Below are positions 1-7,112 of a DNA stretch of 9,821 nt, in pieces; position 1 is the stretch's first letter, and each line of letters opens with the position of its first letter. Origin of the DNA: Phycisphaeraceae bacterium (GTDB lineage Bacteria > Planctomycetota > Phycisphaerae > Phycisphaerales > UBA1924); the NCBI GenBank assembly GCA_009827205.1, contig WUAK01000091.1:1-9821 (forward strand), written 5' to 3'. The translations under genes were made by a program, and so were the position numbers. The notes below the pieces were generated by a model that was not told the origin of the DNA, made no database searches, and worked only from the letters and a program-made list of their open reading frames with translations.

Positions 1-251
1 TACGCGGCGACGCGATCCGCTTTCGAGAAGATCTCGACGAGGTTGTTCTCAGGATTCGATTCACCAAGGTTCTTACGCTGGATTGATTCCCATGCATTCT
101 CGTATCGATCGGGGGCGCCGGGTTGACGCGACTGATCGGGCCAGTAGATCGGCTGCTCGAGGTGCCAGAGATACGTGAAGTGCAGCGACTCCTGCGCCGA
201 TGTCGCAACTGCCGAGGCAGCGACGAGTCCGATAGAAAACGCTCGTTTCAT
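1..251 (-). CDS. Exported GH57-like glycoside hydrolase, N-terminal fragment (cut by window edge)
   Basis: The frame is open from ATG at 251 to the left edge, giving 83 complete codons and no stop. A strong ribosome binding site (GGAGGAGAGG) sits just upstream of this ATG and fixes the start. The first 19 residues form a signal peptide (MKR, then a hydrophobic Ala/Val-rich stretch, ending ATSA before QES). The mature protein begins with a beta-strand-like segment and the motif YLWHLEQPIYWPD, which resembles the first conserved region of family GH57 (usually W-H-x-H-Q-P). It continues with RYENAWESIQ and a segment NPENNLVEIFSKADRVAAY. GH57 members are alpha-amylases, amylopullulanases or branching enzymes acting on alpha-glucans by a retaining mechanism; the catalytic Glu and Asp would lie beyond the edge. 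It is the second gene of an operon with the GH13 amylase, 34 bases downstream of that stop. The assignment rests on one motif and on context; another secreted polysaccharide-active protein is possible. Confidence 0.6.
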   Translation of the reverse strand, partial: MKRAFSIGLVAASAVATSAQESLHFTYLWHLEQPIYWPDQSRQPGAPDRYENAWESIQRKNLGESNPENNLVEIFSKADRVAA

Positions 252-285
252 AGACCTCTCCTCCGAGCAATAAGACGCGCTTCGG

Positions 286-3072
286 TTACGGGCAGCCGGC
301 GTTGTAGTTGGTAATCCAGGCGGTGAAGTCCGTGGGCGTGCACGACCCGTCGTCGTTCTGGTCGCACTCAGGAGCGTTGGTGTTGAACGCATTGATCCAG
401 GCGGTGAAGTCGGTCGGCGACACGATGCCGTCCTTGTTCACATCAGCGGGACAGAGGTTGACGAAGAACTCATGCGTGACGGCGTTGCCGCGATCGGATT
501 CCTCGTATGCAACGACGGTAACCGTGTTGATCCCGTGCTGGAGACCGAGGAATGCGAACTCCCAATCGAAGCGATTTCGCTGGACTGCCGAGGGGCGTGT
601 CCTGCCAAACTCGATCGGATCGATCCCGTCTGCAAGGTTCAGCATCGCGACAACGCCGACAGTTGTTCGATCGGTTGCCTTGAAGTTGAACGTGGCGCCG
701 GTGGTGTCGATCTCATCGGGCGCATCGACAAACTCGATGCCGGGCGGCTCGTTGTCGAGGTAGATGACCTCTCTGATCTGGCGGAATAACGGGTCACCAC
801 CGTCGTCACGGTGGCGGAAGACGTTGACCGTGATGTAGTTCAGCCCGTCTTCGAGCTGTGAGGCATCGATGACCTGTCGGTACGTGCCGGTCGAGTTTCC
901 GCTGCCAAAGAGGGGTGAATTCTCGGTGATGAACTGCTCAAACCCGCCGAGGATGTTCTCCTCAACCGGGAACTCGAGGACACCGTTGTTGTTGAAATCC
1001 TCAAGGCCAACCGGGAAGTCGACACTGCCATTCTGGTTGAAATCGACGTAGCCCTGGTTGATTTTGAAGAGCGCATTGTCGTCGGTATCGGGGTCGAGCG
1101 CATCGGTCTGAGTTGTTGTGACCTGGATCTCGAATGTTGAGCCTTCGACGATATCGATATCGTTGATCCGCTTCTTAAAGAGCGGTAGGAACGGAAGCTC
1201 GGGGGGGAGTTGGCCCGTGACGTTGGTGATGTTCAGAGTCGCCGTAGGCAGAGCGGGGCTGTAGATCACAAAGCCCTTCTCGTGTGTTCCTGCAGAGGAG
1301 ACGTTGTTGGGCACGTTAATCGTGAGTCGGCCCGTTCCATCAACCACGATGACCTCGGGGATGTCGTTGTTCGGATCGACCATGGGATCAGCGGCGTTGC
1401 CGGTCTGCTCGTGCAGGCGGGTGCCAGGCGCAAAGTTCGAGACCACGTTTCGGGTTTGGAAGCCCGGATCGCGACGGTCGCTGACCGCGACCAATGAGTT
1501 GCCGGGACCACCCCGCTGGCGGCGCTCGAACACGAACACGTCGTCGATGTTCGGTACGACCGGGTCGGTGTACGAAGTCACGTCGATGTCGCCTCTGCCG
1601 ACTTCGTTGGCGAGACGGACAACATTCGTGATTGTGTCGTCTGGATTGCCAGTTGCGCGGTCGCGGCCGAGCGCAATCGGAACGCCGTTGCGGGGGCTGA
1701 AGTTGCCCGCTGGGCGAGTGATGCCAAGCTCATTGTGGTAGATGATGCTCTGCCCGGGGCGCATCAGGACGTAGACATTCATGGGGATGCCCATCTGCTG
1801 ACGGCTAGGGTCAGCTGGGACAGAGCCGCCGTCACCGAAACTGCCGTTGTCGTGGCTGAAGACGTGGTTGACACCGAGCGTGCCGTCGTTGAAGCCATCG
1901 GTGTTGTCGAAGTGGCGGTCGAGCGGGTCCTGCCAGGTGCCGAAGCCGCCCGCGCCGATGAGGTTGCGGAGCGCACCTGCGCCGTCGAGATCGAGGGTGT
2001 CTCGGTTGCCGAAGAGATCACCCGATCGGATGTTGTTGTTTGGCTTGCGGATGTAGTTGTCGTAGACAAACCCGTTGCCCGCTGTCGACTCACCGAAGCT
2101 GTACGCGGTGACAATCTCGCCGCTCGGGTGCATCCAGTTGTTGTGGACGGCGTTGTCCCACTGCAGATCCCAGAACGACGAGGGGATGTGCTTGGCCGCG
2201 TCGAGCCGGAAGCCATCGACACCGATCTGCTCAGCGAGCCAGCGGGTGTGTCGCACGAGGTAATCGCCAGGCGTCTCGAGGATCGGATCACCGTTCATGA
2301 CATTGAACGGGTTCCACGGATGGCGTGTGTAATTGATGTTCGCAGGGTTACGGAACGTGCCCGGGTTATTGATCGTGTCGCCCGCGAGATTGGTATCTGG
2401 GTAGAACCTCGCGTTGTCCGCATCGGGCAGGTTGCGGATCGTGCCCGCCGGGATATTGTTTGGATCACCCGCGGCGACCGGCTGGCGGATGAACTGCGTT
2501 GTATCAAACTGATTAATATCAACAAGAGCGACGAGGTCGCCGTTGAATAGGTCGTACCGTGGCGCACCTGGGTTCTCAGATTGCAGGTAGCCAGCATTCG
2601 TGAACGAATTGTGGAACTCACCCCAGTCGTCTGTAGGGGTGAAATCTCTTCCCACGGGTGGGTTGGCCCAGAAGCCGGGGTAGCCGCCTTCGATATGGAA
2701 CCCTTGGTCCGCACGGCGGAAACCGTTGTGATTCATGATGAGGTCGATGTTGATGAGGCCATCTGCCTGGTGCATCTCATCGACAAGAGCGCGGAAGTCG
2801 TCTTCTGTGCCGTAGATCGTGCCGTCGAGGTTGAATCTGTCGAGCGGGTCGTACCCTGGTGACTTTGCCGCAGCTGGGGCAACCGTTGTGGAGATGGGCG
2901 GGAGCCAAGTTGAGCGGTACCCGGCCAGGAAGAAGTCGGGCACACGGTGTTCCATGTCGTTCCAGGGCATCTCGAACCACTGAAGCATCGGAGGGTACTG
3001 GCCCTGACCTGCCGCCTGTCCGGCGAGGATGCCGATTATCGAGGCGGCGAGTAGACGAGTCTGTGCACGCAT
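286..3072 (-). CDS. Secreted GH13 alpha-amylase-family enzyme with beta-rich region and dockerin-like C-terminal tail
   Basis: The product has 928 residues, about twice a plain amylase. I start at ATG 3072 because GCAGGAG lies 8 bases upstream and a signal peptide follows (MRAQTRLLAASIIGILAGQA, cleavage near AGQ/GQ). The open frame extends 44 codons further up to 3204, but that part covers the promoter. The GH13 catalytic barrel spans about residues 26-500 and all four conserved regions are visible: DLIMNH (110-115), GFRLDAAKH with nucleophile Asp291, SFGES with acid/base Glu328, and FSHDNG with His407-Asp408. It should therefore hydrolyse or rearrange alpha-1,4-glucans outside the cytoplasm. 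Residues about 500-605 look like the beta domain C. Residues 606-873 are beta-rich, with two Ig-like stretches and a tandem acidic repeat at 677-706. Residues 874-928 form a duplicated dockerin-like tail with Cys874, 903, 911 and 927. I cannot assign the subfamily or exact linkage. It is first in an operon with the GH57-like gene and divergent from the GH31 gene. Confidence 0.93.
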   Translation of the reverse strand: MRAQTRLLAASIIGILAGQAAGQGQYPPMLQWFEMPWNDMEHRVPDFFLAGYRSTWLPPISTTVAPAAAKSPGYDPLDRFNLDGTIYGTEDDFRALVDEMHQADGLINIDLIMNHNGFRRADQGFHIEGGYPGFWANPPVGRDFTPTDDWGEFHNSFTNAGYLQSENPGAPRYDLFNGDLVALVDINQFDTTQFIRQPVAAGDPNNIPAGTIRNLPDADNARFYPDTNLAGDTINNPGTFRNPANINYTRHPWNPFNVMNGDPILETPGDYLVRHTRWLAEQIGVDGFRLDAAKHIPSSFWDLQWDNAVHNNWMHPSGEIVTAYSFGESTAGNGFVYDNYIRKPNNNIRSGDLFGNRDTLDLDGAGALRNLIGAGGFGTWQDPLDRHFDNTDGFNDGTLGVNHVFSHDNGSFGDGGSVPADPSRQQMGIPMNVYVLMRPGQSIIYHNELGITRPAGNFSPRNGVPIALGRDRATGNPDDTITNVVRLANEVGRGDIDVTSYTDPVVPNIDDVFVFERRQRGGPGNSLVAVSDRRDPGFQTRNVVSNFAPGTRLHEQTGNAADPMVDPNNDIPEVIVVDGTGRLTINVPNNVSSAGTHEKGFVIYSPALPTATLNITNVTGQLPPELPFLPLFKKRINDIDIVEGSTFEIQVTTTQTDALDPDTDDNALFKINQGYVDFNQNGSVDFPVGLEDFNNNGVLEFPVEENILGGFEQFITENSPLFGSGNSTGTYRQVIDASQLEDGLNYITVNVFRHRDDGGDPLFRQIREVIYLDNEPPGIEFVDAPDEIDTTGATFNFKATDRTTVGVVAMLNLADGIDPIEFGRTRPSAVQRNRFDWEFAFLGLQHGINTVTVVAYEESDRGNAVTHEFFVNLCPADVNKDGIVSPTDFTAWINAFNTNAPECDQNDDGSCTPTDFTAWITNYNAGCP
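289..453 (-). repeat. Duplicated dockerin-like module at the amylase C-terminus
   Basis: The last 55 residues contain two copies of a DxNxDG-x4-PTDFTAWI unit (residues 877-893 and 904-920) spaced exactly 27 residues, or 81 bases, apart. At DNA level the 17-base string ATCCAGGCGGTGAAGTC occurs identically at 314-330 and 395-411. The D-x-N-x-D-G loops are the calcium-binding pattern of dockerin and EF-hand modules. Four cysteines flank the units and the protein ends NAGCP. I infer a role in attachment or sorting of an exported protein in Planctomycetota. A true cellulosome dockerin is unlikely in this group, and no cohesin is seen here. Confidence 0.75.
955..1044 (-). repeat. Tandem 15-residue acidic repeat in the amylase
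   Basis: Residues 677-691 (DFNQNGSVDFPVGLE) and 692-706 (DFNNNGVLEFPVEEN) are back-to-back copies of one unit. Each has a D-x-N-x-N-G core followed by an acidic residue and FPV, which resembles single calcium-binding loops of dockerin or thrombospondin type-3 repeats. The DNA copies share the string CAACCGGGAA. The repeat sits between the catalytic part and the Ig-like C-terminal region. A structural calcium-binding role is an inference. Confidence 0.6.
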
Positions 3073-3117
3073 TGGAAGTGCTCCTGCAAGCGTTTGATCA
3101 TCACGAGATTCGCACAA

Positions 3118-3145
3118 AGTATACGGGGTGGGCGCATCGTTCCAA
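3118..3145 (-). promoter_or_regulatory. Sigma-70-type promoter of the amylase operon
   Basis: Read on the minus strand there is TTGGAA (3140-3145), a 16-base spacer, and TATACT (3118-3123). This is a good match to the housekeeping bacterial consensus. Transcription would begin near 3111, leaving a leader of about 39 bases that carries the GCAGGAG ribosome binding site. The position agrees with the chosen start at 3072 and argues against the longer open frame. Confidence 0.6.
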
Positions 3146-3169
3146 AGAGTTGAAAGAGTGATTTCTCGG

Positions 3170-3191
3170 CGTGTATACAGCGTAATACACG
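3170..3191. promoter_or_regulatory. Inverted repeat between divergent GH13 and GH31 promoters, candidate operator
   Basis: CGTGTAT at 3170-3176 and ATACACG at 3185-3191 are perfect 7-base inverted arms around an 8-base spacer (ACAGCGTA). The centre lies about 70 bases upstream of the predicted amylase transcription start. It lies about 45 bases upstream of the likely GH31 start. A regulator bound here could serve both genes. No regulator gene is in the window, so the protein family is unknown. The central dinucleotide is GC, whereas LacI-family sites typically have a central CG. Confidence 0.45.
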
Positions 3192-3219
3192 TCCAATCGC
3201 TCACAAAACAGCCTATAAC
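3191..3219 (+). promoter_or_regulatory. Probable weak promoter of the GH31 gene
   Basis: TATAAC at 3214-3219 is a fair -10 element. The hexamer 17 bases upstream (GTCCAA, 3191-3196) matches a -35 box poorly. The inverted repeat ends at 3191, directly at this weak -35, as is common where an activator assists. The leader to the ATG at 3268 would be about 42 bases. Confidence 0.35.
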
Positions 3220-3267
3220 ATCCTTGCGGTGAATCAGTGTTTGTACATCCGCTCCCGGAGAATCTCA

Positions 3268-5439
3268 ATGCGAATGAGACACGTCGGTCTGCTACTTGCC
3301 TCGATTCCCAGCCTCATCGCCCCTGCTGTCACGGCGCAGGTTGTTTCGGAATCGATCGGCGACGACATTGTCCGATTCCACGCCTCGGCAGAGGCAAAGG
3401 CGAACGCGTATCCCTCGTTTGCACTCCTCGATCCCAAGATGCCCGCGACCGGGGCGTCTCCAGAGGGCTTCGCTGTCGAACCCGACTTCTTCACCGATGA
3501 GCAGGGCCGGAATAGCTTCACCATCGAGATCGGCCCGGGCACGAGCCTCTACGGCACGGGCGAGGTGCCCGGCCCGCTTCTGCGTAACGGACGCAAGACC
3601 GTGCTCTGGAACTCAGACTCGTACGGCTACAAGGAAGCCACACAGTCGCTCTACAAGTCACACCCTTGGGTTCTAGCGGTGCGCGACGACGGTAGCTCGT
3701 TTGGTGTGATTGGTGATTCCACGTACCGCATCGAGATTGACCTGACAGAGGACATCACCTTCCACGCGGAGGGGCCCGAGTTCCCTGTGATCGTGATCGA
3801 GCGAGATTCACCGCTTGAGGTCGTCCAGACACTCGCAGAACTGACCGGCAAGATCCCGATGCCACCCAAGTGGGCGATCGGGTACCACCAATGCCGGTAT
3901 AGCTACTACCCGGACTCGCAGGTGCGAGAGATCGCACAAGGATTCCGCGACAGAGACCTGCCGGCTGATGTCATCTGGATGGACATCCACTACATGGATG
4001 AGTATCGCGTCTTCCGGTTCGACGATGAGCTGTTCCCAGATCCAAAGGGGCTCAACGAGTACCTGCTCAATGAACTCAACTTCCACAATGTCTGGATGAT
4101 CGACCCTGGGATCGGAGCTGAGACTGAACGCTTCCCGCCCGAGGGCTACAGCGTGTACGAGGAGATGATCGAGGGAGATCACGCGGTGAAGACCTCTGAC
4201 GGCGAGATCTATCAGGGCGAGGTCTGGCCCGGTTGGTGCGTCTTCCCTGATTACACGCAGCAGCGGACGCGTGATTGGTGGGCGGGGCTCTACGAGGACT
4301 TCATGGCGCAGGGCATTACTGGAGTCTGGAACGACATGAACGAGCCGGCGATCTTCAATGTTGAATCCAAGACCATGCCAGAAGACAACGTGCACGCTGG
4401 CGACCCAGAGATGGGCGGAGGCGGTACGCACGCACGGTTCCATAACGTCTACGGCATGCTCATGATCAAGGCTACACGAGAGGGTGTTCAGAAGACGAAC
4501 CCAAGCAAGCGACCCTTCGTCCTGAGCAGAGCGATTTACCTCGGCGGACAGCGCTACGCCGCGGGCTGGTCGGGTGACAACTCCGCGGACTGGTGGGACC
4601 TTGAGGGCTCGGTGCCCATGGTGCTGAACATGAGCCTCTCTGGATTCCCTTTCTACGGCCCCGACCTCGGCGGCTTCATCGGAAACGGCGATGCGGATCA
4701 GTTCGAACGCTGGTTCGGGTACGGCGTGCTCTTCCCGTTCGCACGCGGACACACAGCGGTAGGCAATCGTCAGAAAGAACCATGGGAGTTCGGCGAGGAA
4801 GTCGAGAACACCGCTAGGCAAGCGCTCAACAACCGATACATGCTGCTGCCCTACTACTACTCACTCTTCTATGACGCGCACACGAAAGGCTCGCCCATCA
4901 CGCAGCCCGTGTTCTTCGCAGACCCGACGGATCCAGCGCTGAGGACTGAAGACGACCTATTCCTCCTCGGCGAGGGCCTGCTTATCAAGCCAAACCTGAC
5001 GTTGCACGGCGATCGCGCTGTGACCATGCCAGGTGGGATCTGGAACAAGCTCAATCTCGAGGGCGCAGACAATCCTGACATCCCCGAGTTCTTCGTCAAG
5101 GGAGGATCGATCATCCCGACCGGTCCGGTGATGCAGTACACGAGCGAGAAACCGCTGAACCCGCTAACGCTGGTCGTGTCACTCGATGAGAATGGCAGAG
5201 CATCTGGCACGCTCTACGAGGACAGCGGTGACGGGTACAGCTACCAGAACGGCGACTACCTGCTTAGCACATACATCGCCGAACGGATCGGTGACCGTGT
5301 CGAGATTCGTATAACCGGCGCCAAGGGTGAGAGGAAGAGACCCATCCGTGACATGCACGTGCGTCTGTTGCTCGGTGACGGGCAGGAAGCATTTGGCTCC
5401 GGTCGGGACGGGTCCGAGATCACTATTGAACTGGACTGA
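3268..5439 (+). CDS. Exported GH31 alpha-glucosidase
   Basis: The product has 723 residues. I start at ATG 3268, which has CGGAG 7 bases upstream; the frame is open back to GTG 3229 but without a binding site. Residues 1-23 are a signal peptide ending AVTA before Q24, so the enzyme acts outside the cytoplasm. The order is an N-terminal beta-sandwich (about 25-190), then the catalytic barrel starting near MPPKWAIGYHQCRYSYY (about 198-214), and C-terminal beta domains. The barrel carries the GH31 signature GVWNDMNEP with nucleophile Asp356 and the acid/base Asp437 in GWSGDNSADWW. SRA (420-422) and ARGH (492-495) are further family-conserved positions. The tail near 638-659 (NGRASGTLYEDSGDGYSY) resembles the C-terminal domain often found in GH31 enzymes. 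The expected reaction is release of glucose from the non-reducing ends of alpha-glucans or their fragments; alpha-xylosidase activity is not excluded. It is divergent from the amylase and convergent with the ABC operon. Confidence 0.93.
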   Translation: MRMRHVGLLLASIPSLIAPAVTAQVVSESIGDDIVRFHASAEAKANAYPSFALLDPKMPATGASPEGFAVEPDFFTDEQGRNSFTIEIGPGTSLYGTGEVPGPLLRNGRKTVLWNSDSYGYKEATQSLYKSHPWVLAVRDDGSSFGVIGDSTYRIEIDLTEDITFHAEGPEFPVIVIERDSPLEVVQTLAELTGKIPMPPKWAIGYHQCRYSYYPDSQVREIAQGFRDRDLPADVIWMDIHYMDEYRVFRFDDELFPDPKGLNEYLLNELNFHNVWMIDPGIGAETERFPPEGYSVYEEMIEGDHAVKTSDGEIYQGEVWPGWCVFPDYTQQRTRDWWAGLYEDFMAQGITGVWNDMNEPAIFNVESKTMPEDNVHAGDPEMGGGGTHARFHNVYGMLMIKATREGVQKTNPSKRPFVLSRAIYLGGQRYAAGWSGDNSADWWDLEGSVPMVLNMSLSGFPFYGPDLGGFIGNGDADQFERWFGYGVLFPFARGHTAVGNRQKEPWEFGEEVENTARQALNNRYMLLPYYYSLFYDAHTKGSPITQPVFFADPTDPALRTEDDLFLLGEGLLIKPNLTLHGDRAVTMPGGIWNKLNLEGADNPDIPEFFVKGGSIIPTGPVMQYTSEKPLNPLTLVVSLDENGRASGTLYEDSGDGYSYQNGDYLLSTYIAERIGDRVEIRITGAKGERKRPIRDMHVRLLLGDGQEAFGSGRDGSEITIELD

Positions 5440-5451
5440 GCCCCGAAAGAG

Positions 5452-7053
5452 CTAGGCGGCGCTGGTCTCACGCGTCGCGAGTGTGAGTACGTTCGTTTGC
5501 GTCATCTCATCACCCTCGAGCGTGCCGGTGCACACTCCGTCGGCGAGGACCATGATCCTGTCTGATAACGCAAGCAATTCTGGCATCTCGCTCGATACGA
5601 GCAGGACCGCAAGCCCCTTGTCCGCGGCTTCTCGGATCAGCTTGTAAACCTCTACCTTCGTTCCCACATCGATGCCGCGTGTCGGCTCATCGAGGAGCAG
5701 TATCTTCGTTTCTTCGCCCATCCAACGAGCGATGAGTAGCTTCTGTTGGTTGCCACCCGAGAGCTCTCCAGGCTTGCTCTTTGTGCTCGCTGTTTTGACC
5801 TGGAAGGCCTTGATCCGTTCCCGCACGAGCCGGGCCTCTTCACCGATCTTGCGGAGCCCAAACGGCAGTGACCAGCTGGCGAGCGCCGGCATGCGCGGAG
5901 CGACAATATTTTCATCGACACCGAGATCGAAGAAGAGCCCTTCGTGCCTCCGATCCTCTGGCACGAGTCCGAGACCCGCCCGGATTGACGCACGGGCCTT
6001 ACCGATACGAAGCGGATTTCCATCGATGGTCAGATCACCGGTTGCTCTCGGATCGAGCCCGAATATGGCTGCGAGCAGTTCGCTTCGACCAGCGCCGACG
6101 AGCCCACCGATGCCTAGCACTTCCCCGGCACGAACCTTGAGCGAGACATCACGGAGCTTTCCGGGTGACGTGATCGACTTGGCACTCAGCACGACCTTGC
6201 CAGCGTGCGGGTGCTCTCCACCGACGCCGGCGGCCTCCTGCAAAGCGCTTGCTTCGTTCAGTTCGCCTTCGGCTTTCCCACCGGGTGTCACAACCCTGCG
6301 ACCGATCATCTGCTCGACGAGGGCAGCCTCATCGATGTCTTTGACTTCATTCGTAGCAACGAACTTGCCGTCGCGGAGCACTGTCACGCGATCACAGCAC
6401 GCGAAGATTTCACCCATGCGGTGCGATACGTAGATGATCGTCAGGCCCTGCTGCGCCAGTTCTCGAACAATCTCTCCGAGTCGATCCGCCTCAGCGATAG
6501 AGAGCGAACTCGTCGGCTCATCGAACACGATAATCCGTGGAGACGAGCCCCCCCGATCGGCGCCGTCTTCGAGCGAGGCGGCTATCTGGCAAATCTGCCG
6601 CTTGCCTGGGCTGAGTCTGCCCAGAGGCATGGCGACATCGATGCTCGGGTCGAGCTTGTGGACTAGTTCGCTAGCCCGTCTTGTCATCTCGTTGAAATCG
6701 ACAGTGCAGACAGACTTCTTCGGCATGTCGTGTAGGCACAGATTCTCAGCGACACTCAGATTTGGGCACTGAGCGAGTTCCTGGTGCACGATGCGCACAC
6801 CAGCGGCGAATGCGTCATCGATCGAGCCGAGCTTGAGCTGCTTGCCTTCGATCGCAATGTAGCCTGTATCTGGCTTGTGCAGACCTGCGATGGCTTTGCC
6901 AAGCGTGCTCTTGCCAGCGCCGTTCTCGCCCATCAGGGCGTGAACCTCACCTGCACGGAATTCGACCGAGACATCACTGAGCGCCTGCGTGATACCAAAG
7001 CGCTTTGAAACGCCCTTGACACTCAGCAGCACAGTTTCGTTTGCGATCGCCAC
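5452..7053 (-). CDS. CUT2-type sugar ABC transporter, double ATP-binding subunit (RbsA/MglA-like)
   Basis: The product has 533 residues with two fused nucleotide-binding domains. Domain 1 has Walker A GENGAGKST (42-50), Q-loop Gln91, signature LSPGKRQ (147-153), Walker B IIVFDEP (174-180) and switch His211. Domain 2 has Walker A GLVGAGRS (317-324) with Arg in place of Lys, signature LSGGNQQ (431-437), Walker B ILLLDEP (451-457) and VSSEM where the switch His would be. Such a degenerate second site is normal for RbsA, MglA and XylG proteins, so ATP hydrolysis should rest on mixed sites. The start is GTG 7053 with AGGAA upstream. It is about 30 residues longer than typical; extra residues are seen at 161-173 and in the linker 256-286. 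It is the last gene of the permease, binding protein, ATPase operon and powers uptake from the cytoplasmic face. The substrate cannot be read from this subunit. Confidence 0.95.
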   Translation of the reverse strand: MAIANETVLLSVKGVSKRFGITQALSDVSVEFRAGEVHALMGENGAGKSTLGKAIAGLHKPDTGYIAIEGKQLKLGSIDDAFAAGVRIVHQELAQCPNLSVAENLCLHDMPKKSVCTVDFNEMTRRASELVHKLDPSIDVAMPLGRLSPGKRQICQIAASLEDGADRGGSSPRIIVFDEPTSSLSIAEADRLGEIVRELAQQGLTIIYVSHRMGEIFACCDRVTVLRDGKFVATNEVKDIDEAALVEQMIGRRVVTPGGKAEGELNEASALQEAAGVGGEHPHAGKVVLSAKSITSPGKLRDVSLKVRAGEVLGIGGLVGAGRSELLAAIFGLDPRATGDLTIDGNPLRIGKARASIRAGLGLVPEDRRHEGLFFDLGVDENIVAPRMPALASWSLPFGLRKIGEEARLVRERIKAFQVKTASTKSKPGELSGGNQQKLLIARWMGEETKILLLDEPTRGIDVGTKVEVYKLIREAADKGLAVLLVSSEMPELLALSDRIMVLADGVCTGTLEGDEMTQTNVLTLATRETSAA

Positions 7054-7072
7054 GGCTTACATTCCTGAAACA

Positions 7073-7100
7073 CAACCTGCTGGCTTCCACCAGTAGGTTG
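7073..7100 (-). other. Hairpin between binding-protein and ATPase genes (mRNA stabiliser or leaky terminator)
   Basis: CAACCTGCTGG (7073-7083) and CCAGTAGGTTG (7090-7100) are 11-base inverted arms with one mismatch (7079/7094) around a 6-base loop. In the minus-strand transcript the hairpin begins 12 bases past the binding-protein stop and ends shortly before the ATPase ribosome binding site. Only a weak U-rich run (UGUUU) follows, so full termination is unlikely. Hairpins in this place often keep binding-protein mRNA more abundant than that of downstream subunits. Confidence 0.55.
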
Positions 7101-7112
7101 CCAAGAGATATA

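Noticed and set aside
1735..2550. 271-codon open frame on the plus strand opposite the amylase
   Set aside because: It is rich in Val, Glu, Arg and Asp in the manner of an antisense shadow and overlaps the catalytic core of a well-supported GH13 gene.
3073..3204. Upstream extension of the amylase to an ATG at 3204
   Set aside because: It would place 44 non-signal residues before an obvious signal peptide and would translate through the predicted promoter. The ATG at 3072 has a good ribosome binding site.
3808..4821. 337-codon open frame on the minus strand opposite the GH31 gene
   Set aside because: The plus-strand frame has every GH31 signature. The opposite frame has no recognisable motif and is the kind of long antisense frame expected from biased codon use.
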